Notes: generated by a model not told the origin, from the sequence alone. A DNA stretch of 64,000 nucleotides from Parahaliea mediterranea (GCF_017255185.1 NZ_JAFKCZ010000004.1:419187-483186); one strand, 5' to 3'. Counted from the first letter of the stretch, positions 42,028-53,688 are shown. Translations and numbers: made by a program.

Positions 42028-42459
42028 CTAGTCCAGCACCACCACATCCTCCGCCTGGGGTCCCTTGGTACTGTTGGCCACGTCGAAGGCGACCCGCTGC
42101 CCGTCGCGCAGGCTGCGGCGCCCGTCGCCGCGAATGGAGCGGAAGTGGACGAAGATCTCGTCGCCGTCGTCCTTGACGATAAAGCCAAAGCCCTTGGAAA
42201 CATTGAACCATTTGACCTTGCCCTGTGCGCGCCCGCTTTCGCTTTCGCCTTTATTGGACGGGCGCGACGCGGCGGGCGAGGGCGCCGCGGCGCTCGCGCG
42301 GGTCGGCGGGGAAACGAGCAGGGCGGTGGCCAGGGTGGCAACGGCGAAACAGATGACGAGCGGGATGTCGGGGATGGCGCCTCCCTGCAGTAGCGTGGCG
42401 ATGGTGGAAGCTACGGCCGCGATAACCAGGCTGGTAACAAGCTTTCCCGTCAGGTTCAT
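42028..42459 (-). CDS. Membrane-anchored cold-shock-domain protein
   Basis: 143 residues from an ATG preceded by AGAGGAT. Two N-terminal hydrophobic segments (LVTSLVIAAVASTIATLL and IPLVICFAVATLATALLV) and an Ala/Ser/Pro linker lead to a complete cold-shock domain. The RNP1-like motif is KGFGFIV and RNP2-like IFVHFRSI. The second hydrophobic stretch would place the CSD in the cytoplasm if both span. It is 215 bp from a second, soluble CSD gene and shares the RSIxGDG variation, suggesting relatedness. Confidence 0.8.
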   Translation of the reverse strand: MNLTGKLVTSLVIAAVASTIATLLQGGAIPDIPLVICFAVATLATALLVSPPTRASAAAPSPAASRPSNKGESESGRAQGKVKWFNVSKGFGFIVKDDGDEIFVHFRSIRGDGRRSLRDGQRVAFDVANSTKGPQAEDVVVLD

Positions 42460-42674
42460 GCTAATCCTCTTTAAACAGTCGTTTGTTGTCTGCGCCGCCA
42501 GGGCCCGGCGGCGCGCTTGCAATGCCCTTGCGCGGCGATGGCTGCGTGGCCGGATTTACCGGCAACAGCAGCCCTTGCCGATACTGGAAGGGCGGAGTGT
42601 GCAGCGGGTGGATGGCGCCGCTGGGGCGCCGGGAGGTGTTCGCCGCGCCACCTCCCGAAGTGGGTGGCTGGCCG

Positions 42675-42887
42675 TTACAGCTTCAATACATCCTCGGCCT
42701 GCAGGCCCTTGGGCCCTTCGACGAGTTTGAATTCCACCGCCTGCCCCTCGTTGAGGGTGCGGTAGCCGTCGCCCTGGATGGAGCGGAAGTGGACGAATAC
42801 GTCATCGTCGCCTTCCTCTCGGGTAATAAAGCCAAACCCCTTGGCATTGTTGAACCATTTAACTGTGCCATGGACACGATCACTCAT
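42675..42887 (-). CDS. Cold-shock protein, CspA family
   Basis: 70 residues, one OB-fold nucleic-acid-binding domain: [15 protein letters not shown] (RNP1) and [14 protein letters not shown] (RNP2). It is a single-stranded RNA/DNA chaperone. ATG with GAGGA nine bases upstream; a longer frame to 42914 lacks such a signal. It differs from E. coli CspA in having FRSI in place of FSAI, seen also in its neighbour. Confidence 0.92.
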   Translation of the reverse strand: MSDRVHGTVKWFNNAKGFGFITREEGDDDVFVHFRSIQGDGYRTLNEGQAVEFKLVEGPKGLQAEDVLKL

Positions 42888-43047
42888 ACCGCTTTCCTCG
42901 GTTTTACCCTTCACTTTTTATTATCCCGGGCCGCCGTGAGGCGACCCGGTGCTAAAACCATCTTACCGAGGCTCTTTCCCCAGGCGCGTACCTCCGCGCC
43001 CGTTTCAGCCCGCGCCAATCGCTGCGCTACATCCTGAGCTGTTACTG

Positions 43048-45813
43048 CTACATCTCAGCTATGCGTTGCTCCTGCTCACGCAGCTTGACCAGCGCCTGTT
43101 GCTGGGCCTGTAACTTATCGCGCTCTTTCGCCACCACGGCTTCCGGCGCCTTGTCAACGAAGGACGGGTTCTGCAGCTTGCCTTCGATGCGTGACAGGTC
43201 TTTCTCCAGCTTGTCAATTTCACGGGCGAGGCGCTTCAGTTCGGCGTCCCTGTCGATCAGGTCGGCCATGGGCACCAGAATTTCCAGGTCCCCCACCAGC
43301 GCAGTGGCCGCCACCGGCGGCTCTTCGCCATCGGCCAGCCAGCGAATGTCTTCCAGCTTGGCCAGCTTTTTCAAGGATGCGGCGTTCTGTTCCAGTCGGT
43401 TTTTATCGCTTTCGCCGCCGTTCCTGAACAGTACCGTGAGGGCCTTGCCTGGCGGGATATTCATCTCGCCGCGGATATTGCGCACACCCACGATAACGCC
43501 TTTGAGCCATTCTATATCTGCGTTTACGGCGCTGTCCACGCCTTTGTCGTCGCTCACCGGGTAGGGCTGGAGCATGATGGTGGGCCCGGATTTACCGGCC
43601 AGCGGGGCCACCGACTGCCAGATTTCCTCGGTAATAAACGGCATAAAGGGATGCAGCAGGCGCAGCGAGGTTTCCAGCACGCGGATCAGGGTGCGCCGGG
43701 TGCCGCGCTTGGCGGCGGCGCTGGCCTTGTCGTCCCACAGCACCGGCTTGGACAGCTCCAGGTACCAGTCGCAGTACTCGTTCCAGATGAATTCATAGAG
43801 CGCCTGGGAGGCGTGGTCGAAGCGGTAGTGCTCCACCGCGCGCGCCACCGCCGCCTCGGTGCGTTGCAGCTCGCCGATGATCCAGCGGTCGGCGAGGCTG
43901 AGCTCGACCTCGGCGCCGTCGGCGCCGCAGTCCTCGTTCTCGCAGTTCATCATCACATAGCGCGCGGCGTTCCAGATCTTGTTGCAGAAGTTGCGGAAGC
44001 CCTCGATGCGGCCGATGTCGAAGCGGATGTCGCGGCCGGTGGAGGCCAGCGAGTAATAGGTGAAGCGCAGGGCGTCGGTGCCGTAGGCGGCGATGCCTTC
44101 CGGGAACTGCTGGCGGGTGGCCTTCTCGATCTTCGCCGCCAGTTGCGGCTGCATCATGCCCGTGGTGCGCTTGCTCACCAGCGCTTCCAGGTCGATGCCG
44201 TCAATCAGGTCGATCGGGTCGAGTACGTTGCCCTTGGACTTGGACATCTTCTGGCCTTCCGCGTCGCGCACCAGGCCGTGCACGTATACCGTGTGGAAGG
44301 GCACCTCGTCGCGGAAATGCAGGGTCATCATGATCATCCGGGCGACCCAGAAGAAAATGATGTCAAAGCCGGTCACCAGCACCGAGCTGGGGTGGAAGGT
44401 GGCGAGTTCCTCGGTCTGCTCGGGCCAGCCCAGGGTGGAGAAGGTCCACAGGGCGGAGCTGAACCAGGTGTCCAGGACGTCCTCGTCCTGGCGCAGGACA
44501 ACGTCGTCCGCCAGCCCGTGCTCGGCGCGCACCGCGGCCTCGCTGTCGCCCACATAGACCGTGCCGGCTTCGTCGTACCAGGCCGGAATGCGGTGGCCCC
44601 ACCACAGCTGGCGGCTGATGCACCAGTCCTGGATGTCGCGCATCCAGGCGTGGTAGGTGTTTTCCCACTGCTTGGGCACAAACTGGATATCGCCTTTCTC
44701 CACCGCCTCGATGGCGGGGCCGGCGAGGGTCTTGGCGTCCACGTACCACTGGTCGGTGAGGTAGGGTTCGATCACCACGCCCGAGCGGTCGCCGCGGGGC
44801 ACCTTCAGGGTGTGGGGTTCGATCTTGTCCACCAGGCCCAGGGCCTCGAGGTCGGCGACCACCTGCTTGCGCGCCTCGAAGCGCTCCAGGCCGCGGTAGG
44901 CCTCGGGGGCCTGGTCATTGATGACCGCGTCGTCGTCGAGGATGTTGATCATCGGCAGGCCGTGGCGCTTGCCCATCTCGTAGTCGTTGAAGTCGTGGGC
45001 GGGGGTGATCTTCACACAGCCGGTGCCGAACTCGCGGTCGACATAGTCGTCGGCGATGATCGGGATTTCGCGGCCGGTCAGCGGCAGGGCGATAGTCTGG
45101 CCCACCAGGTGGGCGTAGCGCTCGTCCTCGGGGTGCACCGCCACCGCGGTGTCGCCGAGCATGGTTTCCGGGCGGGTGGTGGCCACCGTGAGGTGGCCCT
45201 CGCCGCTGGCCAGGGGGTAGTTGAAGTGCCACAGGTGGCCCTGTTCCTCCTCCGACAGCACCTCGAGGTCGGACACCGCGGTGTGCAGGGCCGGGTCCCA
45301 GTTCACCAGCCGCTTGCCGCGGTAGATCAGCCCCTCCCGGTAGAGCCGGATGAACACTTCCTGGACCGCGGCGCTGAGGCCCTCGTCCATGGTGAAGCGC
45401 TCGCGCGACCAGTCCAGGGAGGCGCCCAGGCGGCGCAGCTGGCGGGTGATGTGGCCGCCGGACTGTTCCTTCCACTCCCACACCTTGTCGATGAACTTGT
45501 CGCGGCCCAGCTCGTGGCGGTTGATGCCCTGGGCCTCCAGCTGGCGCTCCACGATCATCTGGGTGGCGATGCCGGCATGGTCGGTGCCCGCTTGCCACAG
45601 GGTGTTGTCACCGCGCATCCGGTGGTAGCGGATCAGCGCGTCCATGATGGTTTCCTGGAAACCGTGACCCATGTGCAGGCTGCCGGTGACGTTGGGCGGC
45701 GGGATCATGATGCTGTAGGCGTTGTCGCCGCCCTGCGGCTTGAAGTAGCCGCGGCTTTCCCATTCCTGGTACCAGCGGGTTTCGATGTCGGCGGGTTGGA
45801 AGGTCTTGTCCAT
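43048..45813 (-). CDS. valS: Valyl-tRNA synthetase
   Basis: A 921-residue class Ia synthetase that charges tRNA-Val. The HIGH-type motif is [13 protein letters not shown] (about 42-54), the editing domain contains [22 protein letters not shown] is KMSKSKGNV, and the C-terminal coiled-coil arm is [22 protein letters not shown]. The ATG at 45813 ([11 protein letters not shown]) is chosen; the open frame upstream to 45915 is not conserved. It is last of the pepA-holC-valS set, a standard gammaproteobacterial order. Confidence 0.97.
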   Translation of the reverse strand: MDKTFQPADIETRWYQEWESRGYFKPQGGDNAYSIMIPPPNVTGSLHMGHGFQETIMDALIRYHRMRGDNTLWQAGTDHAGIATQMIVERQLEAQGINRHELGRDKFIDKVWEWKEQSGGHITRQLRRLGASLDWSRERFTMDEGLSAAVQEVFIRLYREGLIYRGKRLVNWDPALHTAVSDLEVLSEEEQGHLWHFNYPLASGEGHLTVATTRPETMLGDTAVAVHPEDERYAHLVGQTIALPLTGREIPIIADDYVDREFGTGCVKITPAHDFNDYEMGKRHGLPMINILDDDAVINDQAPEAYRGLERFEARKQVVADLEALGLVDKIEPHTLKVPRGDRSGVVIEPYLTDQWYVDAKTLAGPAIEAVEKGDIQFVPKQWENTYHAWMRDIQDWCISRQLWWGHRIPAWYDEAGTVYVGDSEAAVRAEHGLADDVVLRQDEDVLDTWFSSALWTFSTLGWPEQTEELATFHPSSVLVTGFDIIFFWVARMIMMTLHFRDEVPFHTVYVHGLVRDAEGQKMSKSKGNVLDPIDLIDGIDLEALVSKRTTGMMQPQLAAKIEKATRQQFPEGIAAYGTDALRFTYYSLASTGRDIRFDIGRIEGFRNFCNKIWNAARYVMMNCENEDCGADGAEVELSLADRWIIGELQRTEAAVARAVEHYRFDHASQALYEFIWNEYCDWYLELSKPVLWDDKASAAAKRGTRRTLIRVLETSLRLLHPFMPFITEEIWQSVAPLAGKSGPTIMLQPYPVSDDKGVDSAVNADIEWLKGVIVGVRNIRGEMNIPPGKALTVLFRNGGESDKNRLEQNAASLKKLAKLEDIRWLADGEEPPVAATALVGDLEILVPMADLIDRDAELKRLAREIDKLEKDLSRIEGKLQNPSFVDKAPEAVVAKERDKLQAQQQALVKLREQEQRIAEM

Positions 45814-45919
45814 TGCGGTCGCTGTCTGAGGTGTCTGTGGTGAAAAAAAGAGCGAGATTATACGCCCTGGGACGCGGGTGTTGCCAGTTGTGGCCGGGAC
45901 ACGCCGCGGCCGCAAGGGG

Positions 45920-46339
45920 CTAGAGGTCGTGTTTTTCCAGCTGGTAGCCGCGCTCGCGGTAGAAGCGCCAGGAGCGGCGCAGGGCCTCGAGGCTGCGCTC
46001 GTCCTGGGTCACCACTTCCGCCACCCGGTGAAAGCGGCTGAAAAAGGGCGGTATTTCCAGTTGCAGGTTGACCAGCAGGTCGTCGTGGCCCCGGGGCTCC
46101 TGGCCCCAGCCGATGGCGACCAGTTCGCTGTCGGCCTCGCCGTTGAGGGCGTGGGGCAGGAAGCTGGCGGGGCGAAAGCTCCACAGCAGCTCGTCCAGTT
46201 CGCGCGCCTGGTCCTCGCTGGCGGCGTTGATATAGACGCGATGGCCGCGCTGGAAGGCCTTGTCGGCCAGCCGCGCGGCCACCCGCAGGCGCTGGGCTTC
46301 GCCCGCCGCCTGCACCACGTAGAACCCGACCCGGGTCAC
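45920..46339 (-). CDS. holC: DNA polymerase III subunit chi
   Basis: 139 residues. Chi links the clamp-loader psi subunit to single-stranded DNA-binding protein at the replication fork. The sequence [34 protein letters not shown] and [12 protein letters not shown] matches the HolC fold. It lies 10 bp downstream of pepA and ~107 bp upstream of valS, the classical arrangement. The start GTG/ATG region at 46339 gives normal length. Confidence 0.92.
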   Translation of the reverse strand: MTRVGFYVVQAAGEAQRLRVAARLADKAFQRGHRVYINAASEDQARELDELLWSFRPASFLPHALNGEADSELVAIGWGQEPRGHDDLLVNLQLEIPPFFSRFHRVAEVVTQDERSLEALRRSWRFYRERGYQLEKHDL

Positions 46340-46349
46340 GGCGCCGGCC

Positions 46350-47840
<1,491 letters not shown>

Positions 47841-47854
47841 TGGGGTTTTCCTTG

Positions 47855-47882
47855 TTTGATACATGCTGCAGTAGTGTATGAT
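47855..47882 (+). promoter_or_regulatory. Candidate lptFG promoter
   Basis: TTTGAT (47855-47860) and TATGAT (47877-47882) are 16 bases apart in the pepA/lptF divergent gap, 52 bases upstream of the lptF ATG. By-eye match. Confidence 0.35.
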
Positions 47883-47934
47883 GGCGGGCGCCAGAACTGA
47901 ACCGATCCGCCCCACGACCCCGACCTTCTGACCG

Positions 47935-49050
47935 ATGAAAATCCTGCGCTACCTTACACGGGACGTCCTGACGCACATGGTGGCGGTGAGCTTCGTCCTG
48001 CTGGTGGTGATTTTCAGCGGCCGGTTCGTCAAGTACCTGGCGGAGGCGGCGATTGGCGATCTGGCGGCGGACATCCTGCTGCCGGTGATGTTCTACCGCC
48101 TGCCCGGTTTCCTCGAACTCATCATACCACTGGGACTGTTTATCGGCATTCTTATGGCCTACGGCCGTCTCTATGTGGAGAGCGAAATGGTGGTGCTCTC
48201 CGCCTGCGGGGTCAGCCCGGCCCGCCTGGCGGGCTACACCATGGTGTCGGCGCTGCTGGTGGCGCTGCTGGTGGGCCTGTTGAGCCTGGTGGTGACGCCC
48301 CTGGGCGCCGCCCGCTCCGAGGCCCTGTTGCAGGACCCCAGCTCCTCCCAGGGCCTGCAGAGCCTGGCCGCCGGGCGATTCCAGACCCGGCGCGGCAGCG
48401 ATATCGTGAGCTACGCCCAGGCCATCGACCCCGACACCGGGGTCATGCAATCGGTGTTCCTGTCACAGGGCAACGACCGCGATGGCGACAATTCGCGCAT
48501 GGTGGTGACCGTGGCCCAGGAGGGCGAGGTGCGCATGGACCCGGACACCGGCGCGCGCTACCTGGAACTGCGCAATGGCTATCGCTACGAGGGCATGCCC
48601 GGGCGCCTGGATTACCGCGTCACCCGCTTCAGCCGCTTTGGCGAGCTGATTCCCGAACCCGCGGGCGGTATTCGCACCGCGGCCCCGGTGGACGGGCGCC
48701 CGACCCGGGAGTTGCTCGACTCCGACTCCCCCGAGGACATCGCCGCCCTGCACTGGCGCCTGTCGCTGCCGGTGATGGTGCCGATTGTCGCGTTGATCGC
48801 CCTGTGCATGAGCCGCACCGACCACCGCCGCGGCCGCTATATCAAGATGGCGCCGGCCTTCGCGCTCTATCTCGCCTACCTGTTGCTGCTGGCCAACGCG
48901 CGCTCGGCGGTGGAGGACGGCGACGTGGGGGTGCTGGGCGGTTTTTGGGGTGTGCACGGTATGTTCCTGGCCCTCGGCCTGCTGATGCTCTACGGCGGCA
49001 ACCTGGCGCAGCGGTTCAATTACTGGAGGCGCAACCGTGCGCGGACTTGA
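47935..49050 (+). CDS. lptF: LPS export ABC transporter permease LptF
   Basis: 371 residues. Half of the LptB2FG inner-membrane transporter that extracts lipopolysaccharide and passes it to LptC. Three N-terminal membrane helices (first LTHMVAVSFVLLVVIFSGRFV) are followed by a periplasmic jellyroll (150-270) and three C-terminal helices (LPVMVPIVALIALCMS to MFLALGLLMLYGG). The conserved cytoplasmic-loop ESEMVVLSACGVSP couples to LptB. The stop overlaps the lptG start by 14 bp. Confidence 0.95.
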   Translation: MKILRYLTRDVLTHMVAVSFVLLVVIFSGRFVKYLAEAAIGDLAADILLPVMFYRLPGFLELIIPLGLFIGILMAYGRLYVESEMVVLSACGVSPARLAGYTMVSALLVALLVGLLSLVVTPLGAARSEALLQDPSSSQGLQSLAAGRFQTRRGSDIVSYAQAIDPDTGVMQSVFLSQGNDRDGDNSRMVVTVAQEGEVRMDPDTGARYLELRNGYRYEGMPGRLDYRVTRFSRFGELIPEPAGGIRTAAPVDGRPTRELLDSDSPEDIAALHWRLSLPVMVPIVALIALCMSRTDHRRGRYIKMAPAFALYLAYLLLLANARSAVEDGDVGVLGGFWGVHGMFLALGLLMLYGGNLAQRFNYWRRNRART

Positions 49051-50098
49051 TCACTACATCGGCCGCACCGTGGTATTCGCCATCGCCCTGGTGCTGGCGA
49101 TCATCGTCGGCCTGGACGCGGTCACCGCCTTTATCGACGAGGCCGGGGACATGTCGGAAACCTACGGCGTGTGGGAGGTGGTGGCCTTTGTGCTGCTGAC
49201 CATTCCCGGCCGCCTCTACGAGTACGCACCCTTCGCCGCGATGATCGGCTGCCTGATCGGCCTCGGCCAGCTGGCCTCCAGCAGCGAACTGGTGGTGATG
49301 CGCGGCGCGGGGATGTCCATCGCCCGCCTGGTGTGGATCGTGATGAAACCCACCCTGGTCATCGCCCTGCTGGCCTTCCTGCTGGGGGAGTACATCGCGC
49401 CCCGTGCCGAGCAGCTGGCCCAGAGCCGCCGGGCGATCGCGCAGAACCCCGGCGAGGGCGTGGCCGGACGCCACGGCCTGTGGAACCGCGAGGGCAACAC
49501 CTTCTTGCACTTCAACGCCCTCGACCCGGAGGGGGTGGTGCACGGGGTGATCCTGCTGCAGTTCGACGAGCGCTACCGCCTGCAGTCGGCGCTGCGCGCC
49601 CAGCGCGCGGACTTCGCCGGGGATCACTGGATCATGCGCCGGGCGGTGAAAACCGACTTCAGCAGTTGGCAGACCACCCGTACCCGCTACCCCGACCTGC
49701 GCTGGGACACGGCGATCACGCCGCAGCTGCTGACCATGGAGGTGGTGGCCCCGGGGCAGCTGCCGCTGGCGGATCTGTACCGCTACAGCCGCTATCTCGC
49801 CCAGCAGGGGCTGGACGCCGACGACTTCGAGCTGGCCATGTGGAAGAAGCTGCTGCAACCGCTGGCCGTGGCCAGCCTGGTGCTGGTGGCGATCTCCTTC
49901 ATATTCGGGCCGCTGCGCGATGGCACCCTGGGCTTTCGCATCTTCGCCGGGGTGATCGTGGGGATTGTGTTTCGCACCAGCCAGGACCTGCTGGGCCCGG
50001 CCAGCCTGGTGTTCGGCTTTCCGCCGCTCTACGCGGCGCTGGTGCCGGTGCTGCTGTGCATGGCCTTCGGCTTTTTGCTGCTGTGGCGGGCCCAGTAG
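49037..50098 (+). CDS. lptG: LPS export ABC transporter permease LptG
   Basis: 353 residues, the partner of LptF. YIGRTVVFAIALVLAIIVGLDAV is the first helix, and the coupling loop SSSELVVMRGAGMS matches LptF's. The periplasmic jellyroll spans about 130-250, and the final helices include VASLVLVAISFIFG and YAALVPVLLCMAFGFLLLW. The GTG start lies inside lptF, so the two are translationally coupled. Confidence 0.95.
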   Translation: MRGLDHYIGRTVVFAIALVLAIIVGLDAVTAFIDEAGDMSETYGVWEVVAFVLLTIPGRLYEYAPFAAMIGCLIGLGQLASSSELVVMRGAGMSIARLVWIVMKPTLVIALLAFLLGEYIAPRAEQLAQSRRAIAQNPGEGVAGRHGLWNREGNTFLHFNALDPEGVVHGVILLQFDERYRLQSALRAQRADFAGDHWIMRRAVKTDFSSWQTTRTRYPDLRWDTAITPQLLTMEVVAPGQLPLADLYRYSRYLAQQGLDADDFELAMWKKLLQPLAVASLVLVAISFIFGPLRDGTLGFRIFAGVIVGIVFRTSQDLLGPASLVFGFPPLYAALVPVLLCMAFGFLLLWRAQ

Positions 50099-50108
50099 GC
50101 CGGCGCCC

Positions 50109-50582
50109 TCACTTTTTCGCCGGCTTGTCCACCAGGATCAGTTCGGTGCCCGACAGGTAGTCGTGCCAATAGCGCCCGCGGCGATCGAATAGACACCACC
50201 AATAGCCCGCTCCCAGGCAGGCGGCGGACAGCAGCGCGGCCACGCAGCGGCGCACCGCCTGCCACAGGCTGGGCTTGCCGCCGTTGCTGTCGATGAGTTT
50301 CAGGCGCCAGGCCTGCATGCCCAGGGTCTGGCCGCTCTTGAGCCAGAAAGCGCTGAAAAAACCGGTTGCCGTGAGCAGGGCGATCAGTTGCACCAGCTGC
50401 GGGTGCAGGGGCTCGGCGCCGCTGCCGCGAATCGCGCCGTGCACGCCCATGCCGATGGCGACGTTCAACATGATCAGCGGCAGTACCAGGAAGGTGTCGT
50501 AGACCATCGCGATCAGGCGCCTGGGCAGGCCGGGGGCGGTGCGGGTGGCGGGCGCGGTACTGGTGGCGGCGGGTTTTGGCAT
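50109..50582 (-). CDS. RDD-family membrane protein
   Basis: 157 residues. The RDD signature begins LPRRLIAMVYDTFLVLPLIML (Arg and Asp in helix 1). Three or four hydrophobic segments follow, with GQTLGMQAWRLKLI in the middle and WHDYLSGTELILV near the end. RDD proteins are polytopic and mostly uncharacterised; some act in ion homeostasis. It is convergent with lptG (10 bp apart). Confidence 0.88.
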   Translation of the reverse strand: MPKPAATSTAPATRTAPGLPRRLIAMVYDTFLVLPLIMLNVAIGMGVHGAIRGSGAEPLHPQLVQLIALLTATGFFSAFWLKSGQTLGMQAWRLKLIDSNGGKPSLWQAVRRCVAALLSAACLGAGYWWCLFDRRGRYWHDYLSGTELILVDKPAKK

Positions 50583-50684
50583 GGCGCGATCTTACCACCG
50601 GCCGGCCGCCGGGGCAGCATTACCGAATTGTAAATTGAGGCCTTCCGGCGGCGCGTGCTACATTCGCCGGCAATCGGAGGACCC

Positions 50685-51362
50685 ATGAAAGTTCTGTTAG
50701 TCGAAGACGATCGCTCGGTCGGCGAGTACATCGCCGGCGAGCTCGACGCCGCCGGCTACGACTGCGCGCTGGTGGCCGACGGCGAAACCGGCCTGCGTCG
50801 CGCCCGCGAGGGCGGCTTCGACGTGCTGGTGGTCGACCGCATGCTGCCGGAACTCGACGGCCTGGCCATCGTGCAGGCCCTGCGCGAGGCGGGCGACAGC
50901 ACGCCGGTGCTGGTGCTGAGCGCCCTGGGCGAGGTGGACGACCGTGTGCAGGGCCTGCACCGCGGCGCCGATGACTACCTGACCAAGCCCTTCTCCATGG
51001 CCGAGTTGCAGGCGCGCCTGGAAGTCCTCCACCGGCGCGCCGGCAGTTCCGGCGACGCGCCCACACGCCTGCAGGTGGGCGATTTGGAAATGGACCTGCT
51101 CAGCCAGGAGGTGCGCCGCCGCGACACGCGCATCAACCTCCAGCCCCGGGAGTACAAGCTGCTCGAATACCTAATGCGCCACGCGGGCCAGGTGGTGACC
51201 CGGGCGATGTTGCTGGAGCATGTGTGGGGCTACCACTTCGATCCCCAGACCAATGTCATCGACGTGCACGTGTCGCGCCTGCGGCAGAAGATCGACCGCG
51301 ATTTCGACGCGCAGTTGCTGAGTACCGTGCGCGGGGCGGGGTACCGCTTGGGCGGCGACTGA
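50685..51362 (+). CDS. Two-component response regulator, OmpR/PhoB family
   Basis: 225 residues. The receiver domain has acidic residues EDD (7-9), phosphoacceptor Asp51 (VVDRMLPELDG) and a TKPF lysine. The C-terminal winged helix contains LQPREYKLLEYLMRHAGQVVTRAMLLEHVWGYHFD and VHVSRLRQKID. The ATG at 50685 is chosen because CGGAGG sits seven bases upstream. It is followed 3 bp later by its kinase. Similar to the QseB/CpxR/copper-type group, but the stimulus is unknown. Confidence 0.92.
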   Translation: MKVLLVEDDRSVGEYIAGELDAAGYDCALVADGETGLRRAREGGFDVLVVDRMLPELDGLAIVQALREAGDSTPVLVLSALGEVDDRVQGLHRGADDYLTKPFSMAELQARLEVLHRRAGSSGDAPTRLQVGDLEMDLLSQEVRRRDTRINLQPREYKLLEYLMRHAGQVVTRAMLLEHVWGYHFDPQTNVIDVHVSRLRQKIDRDFDAQLLSTVRGAGYRLGGD

Positions 51363-51365
51363 GTA

Positions 51366-52742
51366 TTGTTCGCGGTGCGCGTTCTCCAGGTTCTCAACAG
51401 CCTCACCTTCCGCTTTATCGCGCGCTACGTGATCGTGTTGGTGAGCGCGGTGTTCGCGGTCATGCTGCTGCTGTTCGCCTACCTCAGCTACGGTTACTTT
51501 CGCGAGCTGGGGGACGGCATCCGCGAGGAGCTCGACACCCTGGAGGTGGTCTACCGCGGCCAGTCGCTGCCCGGCGTGCAGCGCTACCTGCGAGACCAGC
51601 AAAGCGCGCCCACCGGCGCCCATTTTTCCTACCTGTTGACCGACGCGCGCGGCGCCAAGCTCGCCGGGGACCTGCCCCGGGTGCCGCGCTACCGCGAACT
51701 GTCGGGTGGCTGGCTCGCGTTCCAGCGGGCGCTGTGGTTCGAGGGCAAGTCGCCGGACGTGGACTTTCTCGCCCGCTCGCGGGATTTCGGGGACGGCACG
51801 CGGGCCCTGGTCGCCTACAACTTCGCCGATGCGGCGCAGAGCGGCGGCATGGTGTTCGGCACCCTGGTGCGGGCCATGGTCGCGACCCTGATTCTGGGTA
51901 TCATCGGCGGCTTTTTCAGCGCCTCCTTCGCCCAGCGCCGGCTGGAGGAGTTCAGCCATCGCCTGTCGCGTATCGTGCGTGAAAACGTGGCCGAGCGCAT
52001 GCCGGTCGAGGGGGAGGAGGGCCACCTGCGGGAGCTGTCGCTGGTGACCAACAGCATGCTGGACCAGATGTCCATGCTGATGCAGGGCATCAAGCAGGTC
52101 TCCGACAATATCGCCCACGACTTGCGCACGCCGCTGACCCGCATCCGCAACAAACTCAACCAGCTGCGCGCCAACCTCGAGCCCGGCGGCCAGGAGGCGG
52201 TGGACCGCATTATCGAGGATTGTGACGACCTGCTGTCCTCGTTCAACGCCCTGTTGCGCATCTCGGCGCTGGAATCGGGCAGTCGCGCGACGGCGGACCA
52301 GGCCCTCGACCTCGCCGTGTTACTGGGCGATGTCGTCGAGCTGTACGAGCCGCTGGCCAACGACAAGGATATCGCGCTGCGCCTGGAGGCACCCGCGAGC
52401 TGCGCGGTCCGCGGCGACTCCGACCTGCTGTTCCAGCTGTTCGCCAACCTGGTGGACAACGCCATCAAGTACACACCCCGCGGTGGCGAGATCGCGGTGG
52501 CCCTGGAGGGCGCCGGCGACAGCGGGGCCCGGGTCGAGGTGCGCGACAGCGGCCCGGGCATTCCCGCGGCCGACCGCAAAAACGCATTCCGGCGCTTTTA
52601 CCGCCTGGAGGCCAGCCGCGGCAAGGAGCCGGGACACGGCCTCGGCCTGGCCCTGGTGCAGGCCATCGTCCAACACCACCGCGGGGAGGTCAGTCTCGGC
52701 GACAACCGGCCGGGGCTGCGGGTGCGGGTGGAGCTGCCCTAG
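51366..52742 (+). CDS. Two-component sensor histidine kinase
   Basis: 458 residues. Membrane helix 1 (YVIVLVSAVFAVMLLLFAYLS), a ~120-residue periplasmic sensor region and helix 2 (LVRAMVATLILGIIGGFF) lead to a HAMP-like linker. The H-box is DNIAHDLRTPLTRIRNKL, the N-box LVDNAIKYTP, and the G-boxes DSGPGIP and GHGLGLALVQAIV. It starts at a TTG (51366); a GTG three codons later is an alternative. It is the cognate partner of the upstream regulator. The 3' end overlaps the next minus-strand gene by 4 bp. Confidence 0.9.
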   Translation: MFAVRVLQVLNSLTFRFIARYVIVLVSAVFAVMLLLFAYLSYGYFRELGDGIREELDTLEVVYRGQSLPGVQRYLRDQQSAPTGAHFSYLLTDARGAKLAGDLPRVPRYRELSGGWLAFQRALWFEGKSPDVDFLARSRDFGDGTRALVAYNFADAAQSGGMVFGTLVRAMVATLILGIIGGFFSASFAQRRLEEFSHRLSRIVRENVAERMPVEGEEGHLRELSLVTNSMLDQMSMLMQGIKQVSDNIAHDLRTPLTRIRNKLNQLRANLEPGGQEAVDRIIEDCDDLLSSFNALLRISALESGSRATADQALDLAVLLGDVVELYEPLANDKDIALRLEAPASCAVRGDSDLLFQLFANLVDNAIKYTPRGGEIAVALEGAGDSGARVEVRDSGPGIPAADRKNAFRRFYRLEASRGKEPGHGLGLALVQAIVQHHRGEVSLGDNRPGLRVRVELP

Positions 52743-53569
52743 CTGGGGGTGTCGACCGAGAGATGGGAGGTGTCGGGCGCCGCCTCATCAAAGGTGCGCC
52801 GGTACCGCGGCTCCAGCACATCGCTGCCCTCGGGGGCGAGTTCGATGGCCGACAGGTCCAGCGCCGGCGGCGCGGCGGGGGGCGGGGCGCAATCGCTGAG
52901 ATCGCCGCCCGCCGGCGACAGGCCGATGGCGCTGGTGTCGGGCGCCGCCGGGGCGGCCGCGCGGGCGAGCCCGGGAATGCGCTCGCCGACCGCACCCATG
53001 CTGAGGTGGCTGGTGTCCGGCGCCGGGGGCGCCGCCGGTCCTTCCTCGGAGAGCCGCTCGCCGCTGGCCGCCAGTGACAGGGCGGCGGTGTCGATGTCCC
53101 GCGGTGCCGGCGCGCTGCGCTCGTCCGCGCGCAAGACATCCGCGCCGGCTTCCGCCAGGCTGATGCCGTCGTTTTCGTTTTCGTTTTCGGTGGCCGTGGC
53201 GGTGGAAGCGGGCGGTGGCGCGGGGCTCGCCGGCGCCGCCGTGTCGCCGCCGGCGGCCACCGCGGCCACCCGCTCGGCCATGGTCATGGGGCGCTGTGCC
53301 GGTTGCGGCGTTTCGCCGCTCGCCGCCGCCGGCTCGCCGCCGCTGCGCTTGATCAGCGGCTTGGCCCCGGCCCGCTCCATGGCCTGCTTGTACTTGAGCG
53401 CCGTGGCCTTGTCGCAGTGGCGCTTGATCAGTTGCGGCTTGCCGCTGAACAGCTTGTCCAGGGTGGCGTCGCCGGCCTTGAACAGCTTGCCCAGGCTGTC
53501 GCGCACGGCCCCGTGGTCGTGGCCCGGGAGTATTTCGCCCGCGAAATAGACAGTGTATTGAACATCCAT
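52739..53569 (-). CDS. Hypothetical protein with N-terminal GHDHGAVR-type domain and DTS-repeat tail
   Basis: 276 residues from the ATG at 53569. The N-terminal ~75 residues (YTVYFAGEILPGHDHGAVRD then LFSGKPQLIKRHCDKATALKY) form a small alpha/beta domain I have seen at the N-terminus of assorted proteobacterial proteins. The rest is Ala/Pro/Gly-rich and holds about six degenerate copies of a motif near (A/P)PDTSxLSxxxxGExL, for example APDTSHLSMGAVGERI and APDTSAIGLSPAGGDL. The two ends even repeat APDTSHLS. There is a short Glu/Asn run (TENENEND). The tail is probably disordered and its function is unknown. Confidence 0.62.
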   Translation of the reverse strand: MDVQYTVYFAGEILPGHDHGAVRDSLGKLFKAGDATLDKLFSGKPQLIKRHCDKATALKYKQAMERAGAKPLIKRSGGEPAAASGETPQPAQRPMTMAERVAAVAAGGDTAAPASPAPPPASTATATENENENDGISLAEAGADVLRADERSAPAPRDIDTAALSLAASGERLSEEGPAAPPAPDTSHLSMGAVGERIPGLARAAAPAAPDTSAIGLSPAGGDLSDCAPPPAAPPALDLSAIELAPEGSDVLEPRYRRTFDEAAPDTSHLSVDTPS

Positions 53570-53688
53570 GATCACGCCCCCGGGTTGGCCGGTGATTGTC
53601 CGCGCAGTATACCGCGATGGGGGCCAGTCACAACGCGCTGGCTGTTCTGCTAGTATGGCCCCTCCTGAAACTTCGCCGCTACCACTTG

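Noticed and set aside
43651..45843. 730-codon plus-strand frame opposite valS
   Set aside because: Antisense to a well-supported valS; composition typical of a GC-rich shadow frame, no RBS or domain.
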